NCBI RefSeq assembly: GCF_000145215.1
Contig: NC_014392.1
Span: 1,620,001-1,684,000 of the forward strand
From: Caldicellulosiruptor obsidiansis OB47
Lineage (GTDB): Bacteria; Bacillota; Thermoanaerobacteria; Caldicellulosiruptorales; Caldicellulosiruptoraceae
Direction: 5' to 3'
DNA length: 64,000 bases
The notes beneath the pieces were generated by a model, which made no database searches, was not told where the DNA came from, and saw only the letters and a program-made list of their open reading frames with translations. Positions 35,185-45,270 of this stretch are shown here, piece after piece. Every line of letters starts with the position of its first letter. The stretch's first letter is position 1. The position numbers and the translations under genes are program-made.

Positions 35185-36627
35185 ATGGTAAGAGTTAGAT
35201 TTGCACCAAGTCCGACCGGTCAGCTTCACATAGGCGGTGCAAGAACAGCACTTTTTAACTACCTATTTGCCAAAAAACACAATGGAAAATTTATTTTGCG
35301 TATAGAAGACACCGATTTAGAAAGGTCAAGGGAAGAATGGGCAGAAGGTATTATGAGAAGCTTGAGATGGCTTGGAATTGAATGGGATGAAGGTCCTGAT
35401 ATTGGCGGTGAATTTGGCCCGTACTTTCAATCTCAGAGAAAGGAAATTTATCTTGAGTACATTCAAAAGCTTTTAGAAGAAGGAAAGGCTTATTACTGTT
35501 TTTGTACACAGGAAGAGATAGAAAGAGAAAGAGAAATTGCAAGGCAGCAAAAGATACCGTACAAGTACAGCAAAAAGTGCAGGAACATCAGTTTAGAAGA
35601 AGCAAAAAAGAGAATCGAAAACGGTGAAAAGGCAGTTGTTAGAATAAAAGCACCGGTAGAAGGAACAACAGTTGTGCATGATATCATTCGTGGAGATGTT
35701 GAATTTTCAAATGACCAGTTAGATGACTTTATAATCTTAAAGTCTGATGGAAATCCAACATACAACTTTGTTTGTGTAATTGATGATTATCTTATGAAAA
35801 TATCGCATGTTATAAGGGCTGAAGAGCATCTTTCGAACACCCCAAAACAGCTAATAATATATGAAGCTTTAAATATTCAGCCACCGCAGTTTGCACATGT
35901 TCCCATGATTCTGGCACCTGACAGAAGCAAGCTGAGCAAAAGACACGGTGCAACTTCAGTTGAAGAGTTTTTCGAGAATGGATACTTAAAAGAAGCAATT
36001 GTCAATTATCTTTTACTTCTTGGTTGGTCGCCTGGAGAAGACAAAACTATCATAAGTCTTGACGAAGCAATACAGAAATTTGAACTTGAAAAGATTTCAA
36101 AAAATGCAGCTATTTATGATATAAATAAGCTGACATGGATAAATGGATATTACCTGAAAGAAATAGATATTGACGACTTATATGAAAGAATGAAATATTT
36201 TTATTCAAAAGTGGGAATTGAAATAACTTCGTTTGATAAAGAATATGTAAAGTCTGTTTTAAAGCTTGTGCGTGAAAAAGTCAAAACACTTGTTGAGGTA
36301 GTTAGTGCAAGCATTTACTTTTTTGATTCTAATTATGAATACGAACAAAAGGGTGTGGAAAAATACTTCACTCCTGATAACCTTAAAAATCTTCAACTTC
36401 TTCTTGATGACCTGAAAAATATAAAGCCTTTCTCAGCAGAAGAAATTGAAAAGCTTGTGAGAAGAAAGGCTGAAGAGCTGAACACAAAAGCTGCAAATAT
36501 AATTCATACAATAAGAATGTGCATAAGCGGAAGAACTGTAACACCTGGTCTTTTCGAGATGATGGAAGTTCTCGGTAAAGATGAAGTAATAAATAGAATA
36601 GAAAAAACACTTAAAATATTTTCATAA
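35185..36627 (+). CDS. gltX: Glutamate-tRNA ligase
   Basis: Class I aminoacyl-tRNA synthetase that charges tRNA-Glu (and often tRNA-Gln in Firmicutes). The 480 residues contain the HIGH motif FAPSPTGQLHIGGARTALFN (about 5-24), KMSKS-type KLSKRHG (about 251-257), and an anticodon-binding helical C-terminus with AANIIHTIRMCISGRTVTPGLFEMMEVLG. Zinc-site cysteines near 112-134 (CFC and CRN) are reduced. AAAGGAG lies 8 bases before ATG. No T-box fold is seen in the 130-base leader; TATAAT at 35108-35113 is the likely -10. Confidence 0.96.
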   Translation: MVRVRFAPSPTGQLHIGGARTALFNYLFAKKHNGKFILRIEDTDLERSREEWAEGIMRSLRWLGIEWDEGPDIGGEFGPYFQSQRKEIYLEYIQKLLEEGKAYYCFCTQEEIEREREIARQQKIPYKYSKKCRNISLEEAKKRIENGEKAVVRIKAPVEGTTVVHDIIRGDVEFSNDQLDDFIILKSDGNPTYNFVCVIDDYLMKISHVIRAEEHLSNTPKQLIIYEALNIQPPQFAHVPMILAPDRSKLSKRHGATSVEEFFENGYLKEAIVNYLLLLGWSPGEDKTIISLDEAIQKFELEKISKNAAIYDINKLTWINGYYLKEIDIDDLYERMKYFYSKVGIEITSFDKEYVKSVLKLVREKVKTLVEVVSASIYFFDSNYEYEQKGVEKYFTPDNLKNLQLLLDDLKNIKPFSAEEIEKLVRRKAEELNTKAANIIHTIRMCISGRTVTPGLFEMMEVLGKDEVINRIEKTLKIFS

Positions 36628-36636
36628 ACATCTAAA

Positions 36637-36684
36637 AAAAGGGTTGGAAGAAAAAATTCAAAAGCACTGCTTCCAACCCTTTTT
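36637..36684. terminator. Bidirectional terminator between gltX and galE
   Basis: A perfect 10-bp stem GGGTTGGAAG / CTTCCAACCC, flanked by A7 and T5, serves both convergent genes. Confidence 0.92.
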
Positions 36685-36690
36685 CTTTGT

Positions 36691-37674
36691 TTATTCTTCA
36701 TATCCATGGGGATGAGTTGAATGCCATTTCCACGCTGTAGAAATTATTGTCTCCAAACTATTATATTTCTGCTGCCACCCAAGAAGTTCCTGAGCCTTCT
36801 GTGATGATGCAACCAAAATTGAAGGATCGCCTGCTCGTCTTGGTCCAATTTCATATGGGATTTTCTTGCCAACAACTTCGCTTGCCTTTTCGATTACTTC
36901 CATTACAGAAAATCCCATCCCATTTCCCAGATTAAATATCCCACTTTTATCGTACTTCTCTAAATACTCCATAGCCTTTAGATGCGCATCGCAAAGGTCA
37001 ACAACATGGATGTAGTCCCTTATACAAGTGCCATCTTTGGTATTGTAATCATTGCCATATACAATAACCTTTTCACGAATACCAAGCGCTGTTTGAAGTA
37101 CTATGGGAATAAGGTGTGTCTCAGGATTATGGTCTTCTCCAATAATCCCGTCGGGGTGGCTACCTGCAACATTGAAATACCTCAGGGACACAAATTTTAG
37201 CCCATAGGCAACATCCATCCATTTTAACATTTTTTCAATTGCAAGTTTTGTCTCACCATAAGGGTTTGTAGGCTCTGTTTTGTCCTCTTCAAGTATAGGG
37301 ATGTTCTCTGGTTCTCCATAGACGGCTGCTGTTGAAGAAAACACCAGTTTTTTTACATTGTGTTTTATCATTGTTTCAACAAGATTTAGAGTACCATAAA
37401 CGTTGTTGTAGTAATACTTTATAGGATTCTGAACGCTCTCTCCCACCAAAGAAGAGGCAGCAAAATGGATGACTGCTGAGATGTCATTTTCCGCAAACAC
37501 ATTTTCCAAAAACTCTTTGTCTTTAAGATCACCACTATAGAACTTTCCACCTAAAACTGCTTTCCTGTGACCTTTTTCAAGATTGTCAACAACCACCACA
37601 TCATATCCTTTTTCAAGCAAAAGCCAAACCATATGGCTTCCAATGTACCCTGCTCCACCTGTAACCAAAATCAT
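36691..37674 (-). CDS. galE: UDP-glucose 4-epimerase
   Basis: NAD-dependent short-chain dehydrogenase of the Leloir pathway, interconverting UDP-galactose and UDP-glucose. The 327 residues have the Rossmann MILVTGGAGYIGSHMVWLLL, catalytic STAAVYGEP and YxxxK (NPYGETKLAIEKML, about 149), and the substrate loop LRYFNVAGSHPDG. It is the last gene of galT-galK-galE, all Leloir steps from galactose to UDP-glucose/glucose-1-phosphate. Confidence 0.96.
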   Translation of the reverse strand: MILVTGGAGYIGSHMVWLLLEKGYDVVVVDNLEKGHRKAVLGGKFYSGDLKDKEFLENVFAENDISAVIHFAASSLVGESVQNPIKYYYNNVYGTLNLVETMIKHNVKKLVFSSTAAVYGEPENIPILEEDKTEPTNPYGETKLAIEKMLKWMDVAYGLKFVSLRYFNVAGSHPDGIIGEDHNPETHLIPIVLQTALGIREKVIVYGNDYNTKDGTCIRDYIHVVDLCDAHLKAMEYLEKYDKSGIFNLGNGMGFSVMEVIEKASEVVGKKIPYEIGPRRAGDPSILVASSQKAQELLGWQQKYNSLETIISTAWKWHSTHPHGYEE

Positions 37675-37707
37675 CTTTCTATCAACCCTTCCCTTATAAA
37701 AGAATTT

Positions 37708-38877
37708 TTAAATCTCTATTTCCCTTGCCCCATCGTCAATTTCAAATGTATAAAAATCTGCCACAAGCCCTGTTTTTGTATAGTAATTTTCCCCTACTTT
37801 TCTTACAAACTCTTCTATAGCATCTTTATGAACAATTGAGACTGTGCAGCCACCAAAACCAGCACCTGTCATTCTTGAGCCAATTACCCCTTCTATCTTT
37901 AAAGCCTCATCAAAAAGTGTGTCAAGCTCAAGTCCTGTTACCTCATAGTCATCTCTTAGCGATATATGAGATTGTATCATAAGCTTGCCAAAAGCTTCAA
38001 GGTCTCCTTTTTGCAAAACGTCAATGGATTTTAAAACTCTGTCGTCTTCGTATACAACATGTCTTACCCTTTTTAGAATTATTTCATCATCAATCAAATT
38101 TTTATATTTTTCAAACGTCTCAACGTCAAGCTCACCAAGGCACGAAATGCTAAGTTCTTTTTTCAAAAGTTCAAGCCCTTTTTCGCACTCTAGTCTTCTT
38201 TCATTGTATTTTGAGTCTGCAAGACTTCTTTTCTTGTTAGTGTTGCTGATCACAATCTTGTAATCACCAAGTTTTAAAGGTACATACTTGTACTCCATAG
38301 TGCGTGTGTTGAGAAAAATGGCATGGTCTTTTTTCCCAAGACTTGAAGCAAACTGGTCCATAATACCACAGTTTACCCCCACAAACCTGTTCTCAGCCTT
38401 CTGACATATAAAGCTAAGTTCAATTTTGTTAAGTGGCTTGCTATTGAAGAGTGAGTAAACTGCAATTCCAGTTGCACACTCAATCGCAGCAGATGATGAA
38501 AGCCCTGCTCCGTGCGGTACAGTGTCGTGAAAGAGCATGTCAAGACCTCCAACTTCATATCCTGCCTCTTTTAGCTCTTTTATAACACCAAGCTGATAGT
38601 TTCCCCACCTGATATTTTTATACTCATCAATCTTATCGATGTCTGTTTCAACAAGCTCTTTTAGGTCTGTTGCATACAAGCAAATTTTTTTGTCGTTTCT
38701 TTTTCGGGCAAGAACAGTGGTACCAACATTGAGTGCTGCAGGGAAAACATACCCGCCGTTGTAGTCTGTGTGCTCACCAATTAGGTTTACTCTTCCGCTT
38801 GAAAAAAAGCACCTGATAGGCTCTTTGCCTTCACCATAAACCTCCTTGAATATCTTCAAAAGCTCTTCAATCTTCAT
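37708..38877 (-). CDS. galK: Galactokinase
   Basis: GHMP kinase that makes galactose-1-phosphate. The 389 residues carry the galactokinase signature GRVNLIGEHTDYNGGYVFPAAL (about 29-50), the ATP loop PHGAGLSSSAAIECATGIA (about 123), CGIMDQFASSLGKKDHA with the catalytic Asp, and MTGAGFGGCTVSIV near the C-terminus. The start overlaps galT by 4 bases. Confidence 0.96.
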   Translation of the reverse strand: MKIEELLKIFKEVYGEGKEPIRCFFSSGRVNLIGEHTDYNGGYVFPAALNVGTTVLARKRNDKKICLYATDLKELVETDIDKIDEYKNIRWGNYQLGVIKELKEAGYEVGGLDMLFHDTVPHGAGLSSSAAIECATGIAVYSLFNSKPLNKIELSFICQKAENRFVGVNCGIMDQFASSLGKKDHAIFLNTRTMEYKYVPLKLGDYKIVISNTNKKRSLADSKYNERRLECEKGLELLKKELSISCLGELDVETFEKYKNLIDDEIILKRVRHVVYEDDRVLKSIDVLQKGDLEAFGKLMIQSHISLRDDYEVTGLELDTLFDEALKIEGVIGSRMTGAGFGGCTVSIVHKDAIEEFVRKVGENYYTKTGLVADFYTFEIDDGAREIEI

Positions 38878-39866
38878 TTCCTGTCTCCTCCTTGCATCTT
38901 TTCCATAAATCTTTTATAAGCCTGTCTCAGCTCTTCTGCCTTTTCCTCGGGTGAGGTGGTGTTACACGGTGCCCATGCCCCTGTTTCACTCGATGCATTG
39001 AACTTTTGCTTGTCTTTTGACCGCATGGGCGGGTAAAACTCTACATGAAAATGGTAAAATTTAGAATAGTCCTCATCGACATTGACAGGGAGCTGATGCA
39101 TACACATCATGTACGGGAATTGATAGTCAAAAAGACTGTCCAGCGTTCCTGTAGTCTCTTTTAACATCTTTGCAAAGCTGTCTTTTTCTTCTTCTGTAAG
39201 GTCAGAAATAACACCAACATGTCGCTTTGGAGATATAAATACACCATAAGGGTATTCAGTAAAGAAAGGCAGGTATGTTACAAAATGGTCGTTTTCTATA
39301 ATTATTCTCTTTTTAAACTCCTTCTCTTCCCTGTCAATCCTGCAGATTAAACACTCACCATGCTGCTCATAGTGCATCTTAGCACTTTCAAGTTCACGCA
39401 AGATTTTTAGTGGTATCCATGAATATCCATATATCTGACCATGTGGATGCGGCATTGTAACACCCACTACCTCGCCTCTGTTTTCAAAGATGAATATAAA
39501 CTTTATGTTTTTATCTTTCTTTAGAGTTTCAAATCTCTCAACCCACAGGTCCACAAGCTTTCTTATATGAGAGACCTCAAGCTCGGGCAGTGTTATCGTG
39601 TGATTTGGAGAGTATAAAATCACCTCACACTTGCCGTACGCAGGTGCAACCTTATAAAAAGATGTTGTAACATCATCTGGCTGTGGCGGATTTTGCATAA
39701 GGGCTGGAAAGTCGTTGTCATACTCTAAAACATCATAATTATCTGGAACTTTTCCAGAGCCAGGACAAAACGGGCACCAGTCTTTGGGCATCTGAGGTCT
39801 TTCCTGTCTGTGCGATGCAATCATTACCCAGTCACGCAAAAGAGGATTCCATCTGAGTTCTGCCAT
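38874..39866 (-). CDS. galT: Galactose-1-phosphate uridylyltransferase
   Basis: Transfers UMP between UDP-glucose and galactose-1-phosphate. The 330 residues contain MAELRWNPLLRDWVMIASHRQERP, a CPFC zinc site, the active-site MPHPHGQIYGYSWIP (HPH nucleophile histidine, about 155-165) and ECLICR. It heads the gal operon. GGGGGAG precedes ATG; a terminator for the upstream regulator gene lies 65 bases before it, so a gal promoter should lie in the AT-rich gap at 39867-39930. Confidence 0.95.
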   Translation of the reverse strand: MAELRWNPLLRDWVMIASHRQERPQMPKDWCPFCPGSGKVPDNYDVLEYDNDFPALMQNPPQPDDVTTSFYKVAPAYGKCEVILYSPNHTITLPELEVSHIRKLVDLWVERFETLKKDKNIKFIFIFENRGEVVGVTMPHPHGQIYGYSWIPLKILRELESAKMHYEQHGECLICRIDREEKEFKKRIIIENDHFVTYLPFFTEYPYGVFISPKRHVGVISDLTEEEKDSFAKMLKETTGTLDSLFDYQFPYMMCMHQLPVNVDEDYSKFYHFHVEFYPPMRSKDKQKFNASSETGAWAPCNTTSPEEKAEELRQAYKRFMEKMQGGDRK

Positions 39867-39923
39867 TTTTTCTCCCCCACATCAAATAAAATTTTTTCTC
39901 CTTTCTTCCTAATTTTCATTCTA

Positions 39924-39957
39924 AAAAAAAAGAAGTGCAATTTGAATGCACTTCTTT
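39924..39957 (-). terminator. Terminator after the PocR/AraC regulator gene
   Basis: A 10-bp stem AAGAAGTGCA / TGCACTTCTT with a 7-base AT loop, followed on minus by TTTTTTTTT. It overlaps the stop codon of the regulator and separates it from galT. Confidence 0.85.
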
Positions 39958-39958
39958 T

Positions 39959-40834
39959 CTATGTATTAGCATTTTTTTTAGATGTATCGTAAATATATTT
40001 ATCTTTCTTGTAATTCATCGGAGACACTCCATATTTTCTTTTAAAAAGCCTACTAAAATAGTTCTGGTCTTCTATCCCTACCAGTTTTGATATCTCTCCA
40101 ATCGGAAGGTCTGTTGTTTCTATTAGCTCCTTAGATTTTTTTAGCCTTATATTGATGAGGTATTCCTTGAACGTCACACCAAGCTGCTTTTTAAAAAGAT
40201 AACTCAAGTAAGTTGGTGACAAGTACACCATTTTAGCCAAATCATCAAGTGTTATCTCTTCCATGTAATGATTCTTGATGTATTCAATTATTCTTTCAAT
40301 TGAAGAAAGTGAAGAAATTCTTATCATCTCAGAATCTATAATATATTTCGCTACAATATGCATCATATCAAGTACACTTTTAAGTTTTTCCTGGTCGATG
40401 AAGGTAAGCTTGAAAAAGCTCTCTCTTGCTCTTTGTATATCAACTGGCTGACCATCTAATTTTTTTGCAATTTGTTCCCACATCTTTTCTGATGGCGGCT
40501 CTAAAAGAATCTGACCAATAAAAAGTGAACCTATATAGCTTGTGTTGAAAAACAGAGGAATAACAGCCTCAATAAGCCCCATGTGACATCTGTAAACATG
40601 TATGCCCTTTTTCTTTTGAGCAGTCTGTGCACCGTTCAAATCAGATTCCCTGCACGCTTCACCATTTTTGTAATAGTTTTTCATGATGGTGCAGAACTCG
40701 CACGTGCCTTTCTTTTTATTCTCAACCCATTTGTTGTCAGCTGTCAAAAAGTTTGCTGAGATTCCTGTGATGTAAGAAAAGTTGTCTAAAACCGAAATCA
40801 AATCGTCGTACTTGATAATCTCTTTAAAATCCAT
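39959..40834 (-). CDS. AraC-family regulator with PocR sensory domain
   Basis: Transcription factor of 291 residues. The N-terminal ~170 residues match the PocR ligand-binding domain: a CEFCTIMKNYYKNGEACRESD cysteine cluster (about 45-65), CHMGLIEAVIPLFFNTSYIGSLFIGQILLEPP. The C-terminal ~100 residues hold two AraC helix-turn-helix motifs (ITLDDLAKMVYLSPTYLSYLFKKQLGVTFKEYLINIRLKKSKELIE; GEISKLVGIEDQNYFSRLFKRKYGVSPMNYK). It lies directly upstream of galT-K-E on the same strand, so control of the gal genes is a fair inference; the ligand is unknown. Confidence 0.88.
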   Translation of the reverse strand: MDFKEIIKYDDLISVLDNFSYITGISANFLTADNKWVENKKKGTCEFCTIMKNYYKNGEACRESDLNGAQTAQKKKGIHVYRCHMGLIEAVIPLFFNTSYIGSLFIGQILLEPPSEKMWEQIAKKLDGQPVDIQRARESFFKLTFIDQEKLKSVLDMMHIVAKYIIDSEMIRISSLSSIERIIEYIKNHYMEEITLDDLAKMVYLSPTYLSYLFKKQLGVTFKEYLINIRLKKSKELIETTDLPIGEISKLVGIEDQNYFSRLFKRKYGVSPMNYKKDKYIYDTSKKNANT

Positions 40835-40858
40835 ATCCTTTTTACACCCTCTATAATC

Positions 40859-41275
40859 TTAATCAATACAGACCACTTTGATACCATTTTGCATGAAAAT
40901 AGCTGCTGTGATGCCGCTTCCTTCAACCAGTTTTCCTGAAAAGCTTCCATCATAGATTTTGCCACAACCACAAGAAGGACTTTTAGACTTCAAAAATGCA
41001 ATCTCTGCACCGAAAAACTTTGCAAGCTTTAAAGCCTCTATAGCACCTTTATAAAAATTATCGGTAAAATCCCTACCTGTTGTATCTATAACCCTGCCAT
41101 CTTTTATCTCACATGGATTTCGTGGTGTTGGAAGTCCACCAAGCTGTTCAGGACAAATGGGAATAAGAATGTACTCATTTTTCAATCTTTCAACAACTTC
41201 TTCTCTCAAATTGTTTGTCCCATTATATTTTGTGTTAAGACCTATAAGGCAGCTGCTGATAAGTGCATACATCAT
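40859..41275 (-). CDS. DUF523 protein (thiouracil desulfurase TudS-like)
   Basis: A 138-residue DUF523 protein. Conserved cysteines are seen at SSCLIG (C9), CPEQLGGLPTPRNPCEI and SPSCGCGKIYDGSFSGKLVEGSGITA. Characterised members use a [4Fe-4S] cluster to desulfurate 2-thiouracil; whether this one does is inference. The ATG overlaps the engB stop (ATGA), so the two are co-translated. It precedes the AraC-type gene by 25 bases. Confidence 0.83.
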   Translation of the reverse strand: MMYALISSCLIGLNTKYNGTNNLREEVVERLKNEYILIPICPEQLGGLPTPRNPCEIKDGRVIDTTGRDFTDNFYKGAIEALKLAKFFGAEIAFLKSKSPSCGCGKIYDGSFSGKLVEGSGITAAIFMQNGIKVVCID

Positions 41276-41886
41276 TTTTTACCCTTCTCCTGCAATATTG
41301 CCTCTTCCATAAACTTAATTATGGCATACTGGACCTGCTTTACTCCCATGCCAGACTTAGCAGAAAATTGGTAAAACAGTTCCTTTTCAATCCCTAGTTC
41401 TTTTGAAATAAGTTCTGTATTTTTTGTAAGTTCATTATTTGAAAGTTTATCACACTTTGTTAGTACAATCATGATAGGAATTTCTTTTTTGTCAAAAAAG
41501 CTTAGCATTATTTTATCATCTTCTGTAGGAAGATGTCTTGAATCTAAAAGCAAAACAGAAAGTTTTAGTTCCTGCCTTTCAAGCAGGTACTCTTCAATCA
41601 TTTTTCTCCATCTTCGTTTTTCTTCTTTCGAAACCTCAGCATAACCATAACCTGGAAGATCCACAACCCTGAACTTATCGTCTATATTGAAAAAATTGAT
41701 TGTTCGGGTTTTACCCGGTGTTGACCCAACCTTTGCAAGTTTGTCTTTGAACACGGCATTTATAAAAGAAGATTTCCCCACGTTTGATCTTCCGCATATG
41801 CACATCTCTGGCATTTTAATCGGCGGATAGTCTTCTTTTTTCACAGCAACCTTTTCAAGCCTTGCATTGGAAAGATTGATTTTCAA
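41272..41886 (-). CDS. engB: Ribosome biogenesis GTP-binding protein EngB (YsxC)
   Basis: Essential GTPase for 50S assembly. Motifs: CICGRSNVGKSSFINAVF (G1), G2 Thr in TPGKTRTINFF, DLPGYGYAEVSKEEKRRWR (G3), VLTKCDKLSN (G4), FSAKSGMG (G5). TTG 41886 fits the family N-terminus and lies about 11 bases after AAAGGGGG; a GTG at 41898 overlaps that ribosome site. It directly follows lon, as in Bacillus (lonA-ysxC). Confidence 0.94.
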   Translation of the reverse strand: MKINLSNARLEKVAVKKEDYPPIKMPEMCICGRSNVGKSSFINAVFKDKLAKVGSTPGKTRTINFFNIDDKFRVVDLPGYGYAEVSKEEKRRWRKMIEEYLLERQELKLSVLLLDSRHLPTEDDKIMLSFFDKKEIPIMIVLTKCDKLSNNELTKNTELISKELGIEKELFYQFSAKSGMGVKQVQYAIIKFMEEAILQEKGKK

Positions 41887-41903
41887 ATTAGCTTTCACCC
41901 CCT

Positions 41904-44231
41904 TTACTTTACAATTGCAATATCAAATACCTCATCAATTGTCTTTACAAATATAAAGTTCATATCTTTCTTCACATAGTCTTCAAGTTCATCCACATCC
42001 TTTTTGTTTTCAAAAGGCAGGATAACATTTTTAATACCCACTCTTTTTGCTGCTAAAACCTTCTCTTTTACCCCGCCAATTGGAAGTACTCTGCCGCTCA
42101 AAGTAATCTCACCTGTCATAGCAACGTCGTACCTTACTTTTCTCTGTGACAGTGCTGAAACCATTGCAGTTGCCATTGTCACTCCAGCAGACGGCCCATC
42201 TTTTGGAATAGCACCTTCCGGAACATGAATGTGAATATCGCAGTCTTTATAAAAGTTCTCGTCAATCCCAAGCTCCTTGGCCCTTGACCTTATAATGCTC
42301 ACAGCGGCCTTTGCCGACTCTTTCATAATATCTCCAAGCTGGCCTGTGAGCTCTAATTTGCCGGACCCTGGCATCACAAGCGCTTCGACATAGAGCGTCT
42401 CACCGCCAAAAGGCGTCCATGCAAGACCTGTTACAATTCCTACCCTGTCTTGTTCAATCAACTCATCTCTTCTGTACTTTCGCGCACCCAAATACTTTTC
42501 CAAATTCTTTTTAGTGACTCTTACCATCTTCTTATTTTCTTCTAAGATTTCTTTTGCAACACGTCGGCAAAGCCTTGCAATTTCTCTTTCTAAATTTCTC
42601 ACACCAGATTCTCTCGTGTAAAATGTTATGATATCTTTAATAGCTTCCGGGTCGCATCTTAACTGAGATTTTTTAAGCCCGTTTTGTTCCATTTGCTTTG
42701 GCAAAAGATATCTCTTTGCTATTTCAAGCTTTTCTTCTTCAGTATACCCTGTAATCTCTATCACTTCAAGCCTGTCAAGTAGAGGTCTTGGAATTGTCTC
42801 AAGTGTGTTTGCTGTTGCAATGAACATTACCTCAGACAAATCAAACGGAATTTCAATATAATGGTCGCGGAATGCAAAGTTCTGTTCACTGTCCAAGACC
42901 TCTAAAAGTGCAGATGCAGGGTCCCCTCTAAAATCGTGCGACATCTTGTCAATCTCATCCAAAAGTATAAGAGGGTTTTTTGTCTTTGCCTGACGAAGAG
43001 CATAAATTATTCTTCCTGGCATTGCACCAACATAGGTTTTCCTGTGTCCTCGTATTTCTGCTTCATCCCGAAGACCCCCAAGCGAAATTCTTACATAATT
43101 TCTGTTAAGTGCACGTGCTATCGACTTTGCAATTGATGTCTTCCCAACACCAGGTGGTCCTACCAGACATAAAATAGGTCCTTTCATGTCGTTTTTTAGT
43201 TTCCTTACAGCAATATACTCAAGTATCCTTTCTTTTACTTTTGTAAGCCCATAGTGGTCCTCATCAAGCACATTTTTGACCACATTTATATCAATCTTCT
43301 CATCACTTCTTACATTCCATGGAAGATCAACAACCCAGTCAAGATATGTTCTTATAACCCCCACCTCGGGCGAGTTTGGAGGCAATTTCTCAAGCCTGTC
43401 TATTTCTTTGAACACCTTTTGAAGACTTTCCTCACTTAGTCCTAACTTTTTTATCTGTTCTCTATATTCCTGGGCTTCAGAAAAAAGGCTGTCTTTTTCC
43501 CCAAGTTCGCTCTGGATTGCCTTTAATTGCTCTCTCAAATAATATTCTTTTTGGGTTTTATCAATCTGTTTTTTTACTTTGATAGCAATCTTTCTCTCAA
43601 TTTCAATTATTTCTTTTTCTTTTAATATCATCTCATATAGCTTTACAAGTCTTTCTTTCAAATCTACCTTTTCAAGCAAAAGCTGTTTATCTTCAAGTTT
43701 CACAATAACATTTGCAGCTATAACATCTGCAAGCTGGTCAGGGCTTTGAATTGTAGTGACAGACAAAATAGCATCAGGGGGAATTTTGTTTGTAAGTCTT
43801 GCAAACTCTTCAAATGCTCCAACCACATTCCTTATAAGCGCCTCTAATTCAGGGTCATCTTCTAATTTGGCTTCACTTTCTTTATATTCTTCAACCTCAA
43901 CTAAAAAATAGGGGTCTGTTGACAAATATCTTAATACCCGTGCTCTGTAGAGACCTTCAACAAGTATTCTTGAGGTCTCCCCTGGAAGTTTTAGCATTTG
44001 TTTAATCTTTACAATTGTTCCAAATTGATGCATGTCATCTGGCTCTGGTTCTTCCTGTTTGGGATCTTTCTGGGCAACAAGCAAAACAAGCTGATCATTC
44101 TCCATCGCCTGTTCGAGGGCTTTGAGAGAAATCTGTCTCCCAACATCAAAGTGAAGCATCATGTATGGAAAAACTACAAGTCCACGCAGAGGAATCACTG
44201 GTATTGTCCTTGTAGATACTGTGCTGCTCAA
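41904..44231 (-). CDS. lon: ATP-dependent protease Lon
   Basis: Homohexameric AAA+ serine protease for damaged and regulatory proteins. The 775 residues contain the N-terminal LON domain (about 8-200), coiled coil, AAA+ module with [18 protein letters not shown] (about 352), [10 protein letters not shown] (about 420), and the protease domain with [11 protein letters not shown] (catalytic Ser, about 675) and [12 protein letters not shown] (catalytic Lys, about 718). The start is TTG 44231, 11 bases after GGAGG. It is divergent from glpP. Confidence 0.97.
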   Translation of the reverse strand: MSSTVSTRTIPVIPLRGLVVFPYMMLHFDVGRQISLKALEQAMENDQLVLLVAQKDPKQEEPEPDDMHQFGTIVKIKQMLKLPGETSRILVEGLYRARVLRYLSTDPYFLVEVEEYKESEAKLEDDPELEALIRNVVGAFEEFARLTNKIPPDAILSVTTIQSPDQLADVIAANVIVKLEDKQLLLEKVDLKERLVKLYEMILKEKEIIEIERKIAIKVKKQIDKTQKEYYLREQLKAIQSELGEKDSLFSEAQEYREQIKKLGLSEESLQKVFKEIDRLEKLPPNSPEVGVIRTYLDWVVDLPWNVRSDEKIDINVVKNVLDEDHYGLTKVKERILEYIAVRKLKNDMKGPILCLVGPPGVGKTSIAKSIARALNRNYVRISLGGLRDEAEIRGHRKTYVGAMPGRIIYALRQAKTKNPLILLDEIDKMSHDFRGDPASALLEVLDSEQNFAFRDHYIEIPFDLSEVMFIATANTLETIPRPLLDRLEVIEITGYTEEEKLEIAKRYLLPKQMEQNGLKKSQLRCDPEAIKDIITFYTRESGVRNLEREIARLCRRVAKEILEENKKMVRVTKKNLEKYLGARKYRRDELIEQDRVGIVTGLAWTPFGGETLYVEALVMPGSGKLELTGQLGDIMKESAKAAVSIIRSRAKELGIDENFYKDCDIHIHVPEGAIPKDGPSAGVTMATAMVSALSQRKVRYDVAMTGEITLSGRVLPIGGVKEKVLAAKRVGIKNVILPFENKKDVDELEDYVKKDMNFIFVKTIDEVFDIAIVK

Positions 44232-44310
44232 ATTTTATCTGCCTCCGTTTTTATAATTTTACTTCTGGGTGTATAATTATATTAAAAACTCTTCAAAGGA
44301 GTTAGTTGCT

Positions 44311-44877
44311 ATGATGGAAAACTTGATAGACAAACTTATTCAAAATCCTATTATACCAGCTATAAGAGACAAAGCAATACTCGAATATGCAATAAATTCT
44401 GAGTGCAAAATCATTTTTCTTCTTCACTCTTCTATTTTAACCATAAAAGATGAAATTAATATGATAAAACAGAAAAACAAAATAGTTTTCGTCCATATAG
44501 ACCTAATTGAGGGTGTTGGAAAAGACGAAAAAGGGATTGAATTTATAATAAACTGCGGTGCTGATGGTATTATATCAACAAGACAAAACTTAATCAACTA
44601 TGCTGCTTTTCTTTCTGTACCTTGCGTTCAAAGAATATTTTTGATAGACTCGCAGTCCATAACCTCCGGTCTTAAAATAATAGAAAATTCCAAACCCACA
44701 CTAATCGAAGTTTTACCTGGTGTAATACCAAAAGCAATACAAAGGTTGGCTATTTCAACCACAGTTCCAATCATTGCAGGAGGTATGATTGAGACAAAAG
44801 AAGAGATAATCCATGCTCTGTCTTCAGGTGCTGTAGCAATCTCAACAAGCAAACCTGAGCTTTTTTCAATCATCTGA
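44311..44877 (+). CDS. glpP: Glycerol-3-phosphate-responsive antiterminator GlpP
   Basis: RNA-binding antiterminator that, with glycerol-3-phosphate, lets RNA polymerase pass the leader terminator of glp operons in Bacillus. The 188 residues form a TIM-barrel-like protein: LIQNPIIPAIRDKAILEYAINSECKIIFLLHSSI, FVHIDLIEGVGKDEKGIEFI, ADGIISTRQNLI, QRIFLIDSQSI, EVLPGVIPKAI, PIIAGGMIETKEEI. AAGGAG precedes ATGATG at 44311. It overlaps the convergent DUF1667 gene by 12 bases at the stop codons. Its targets should include the neighbouring glpA leader. Confidence 0.93.
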   Translation: MMENLIDKLIQNPIIPAIRDKAILEYAINSECKIIFLLHSSILTIKDEINMIKQKNKIVFVHIDLIEGVGKDEKGIEFIINCGADGIISTRQNLINYAAFLSVPCVQRIFLIDSQSITSGLKIIENSKPTLIEVLPGVIPKAIQRLAISTTVPIIAGGMIETKEEIIHALSSGAVAISTSKPELFSII

Positions 44878-45243
44878 CGAGTTTTTTTTGCTAACCCTTC
44901 TTGTTGCAATAACATCAGCACCAGTATCAAGAATATTTTTCATAATCACACTCTCTATTTCAACTGGTGCTGATATCTCTATGTTTTTTAAAATCAAAAT
45001 GGCTTCAAAAATTTTATCTTTTGGAATGGGAATTTTAGTTCTAACAGGCACAAACTCTACCTCACCATCTTTAACATGGACTGTGGTTGTAAGAATTCTT
45101 TTAGGGTTTGTAAACTCCTCTTTTGCCCATTCAAGTCCTTTTTTACACCCAAAACCATTTAATTCAATTTTCTCACCTTGTACATTTCTTTCAATCGTGC
45201 AACCTCTTGGACAAAGAATGCATGTGACTTTATTTTTCTGCAT
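44866..45243 (-). CDS. DUF1667 protein
   Basis: A 125-residue protein with an N-terminal metal-binding-like CILCPRGCTIE (cysteines 8, 11, 15) and GCKKG, and a conserved NPKRILTTTVHVKDG segment: the DUF1667 family. It is regularly the third gene after a GlpA-like dehydrogenase and an FAD/NAD oxidoreductase and may carry an Fe-S cluster in the same complex; no activity is established. Confidence 0.85.
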   Translation of the reverse strand: MQKNKVTCILCPRGCTIERNVQGEKIELNGFGCKKGLEWAKEEFTNPKRILTTTVHVKDGEVEFVPVRTKIPIPKDKIFEAILILKNIEISAPVEIESVIMKNILDTGADVIATRRVSKKNSSDD

Positions 45244-45270
45244 CTTTGCTTCTTCTCTCCTTTTTAGTTT

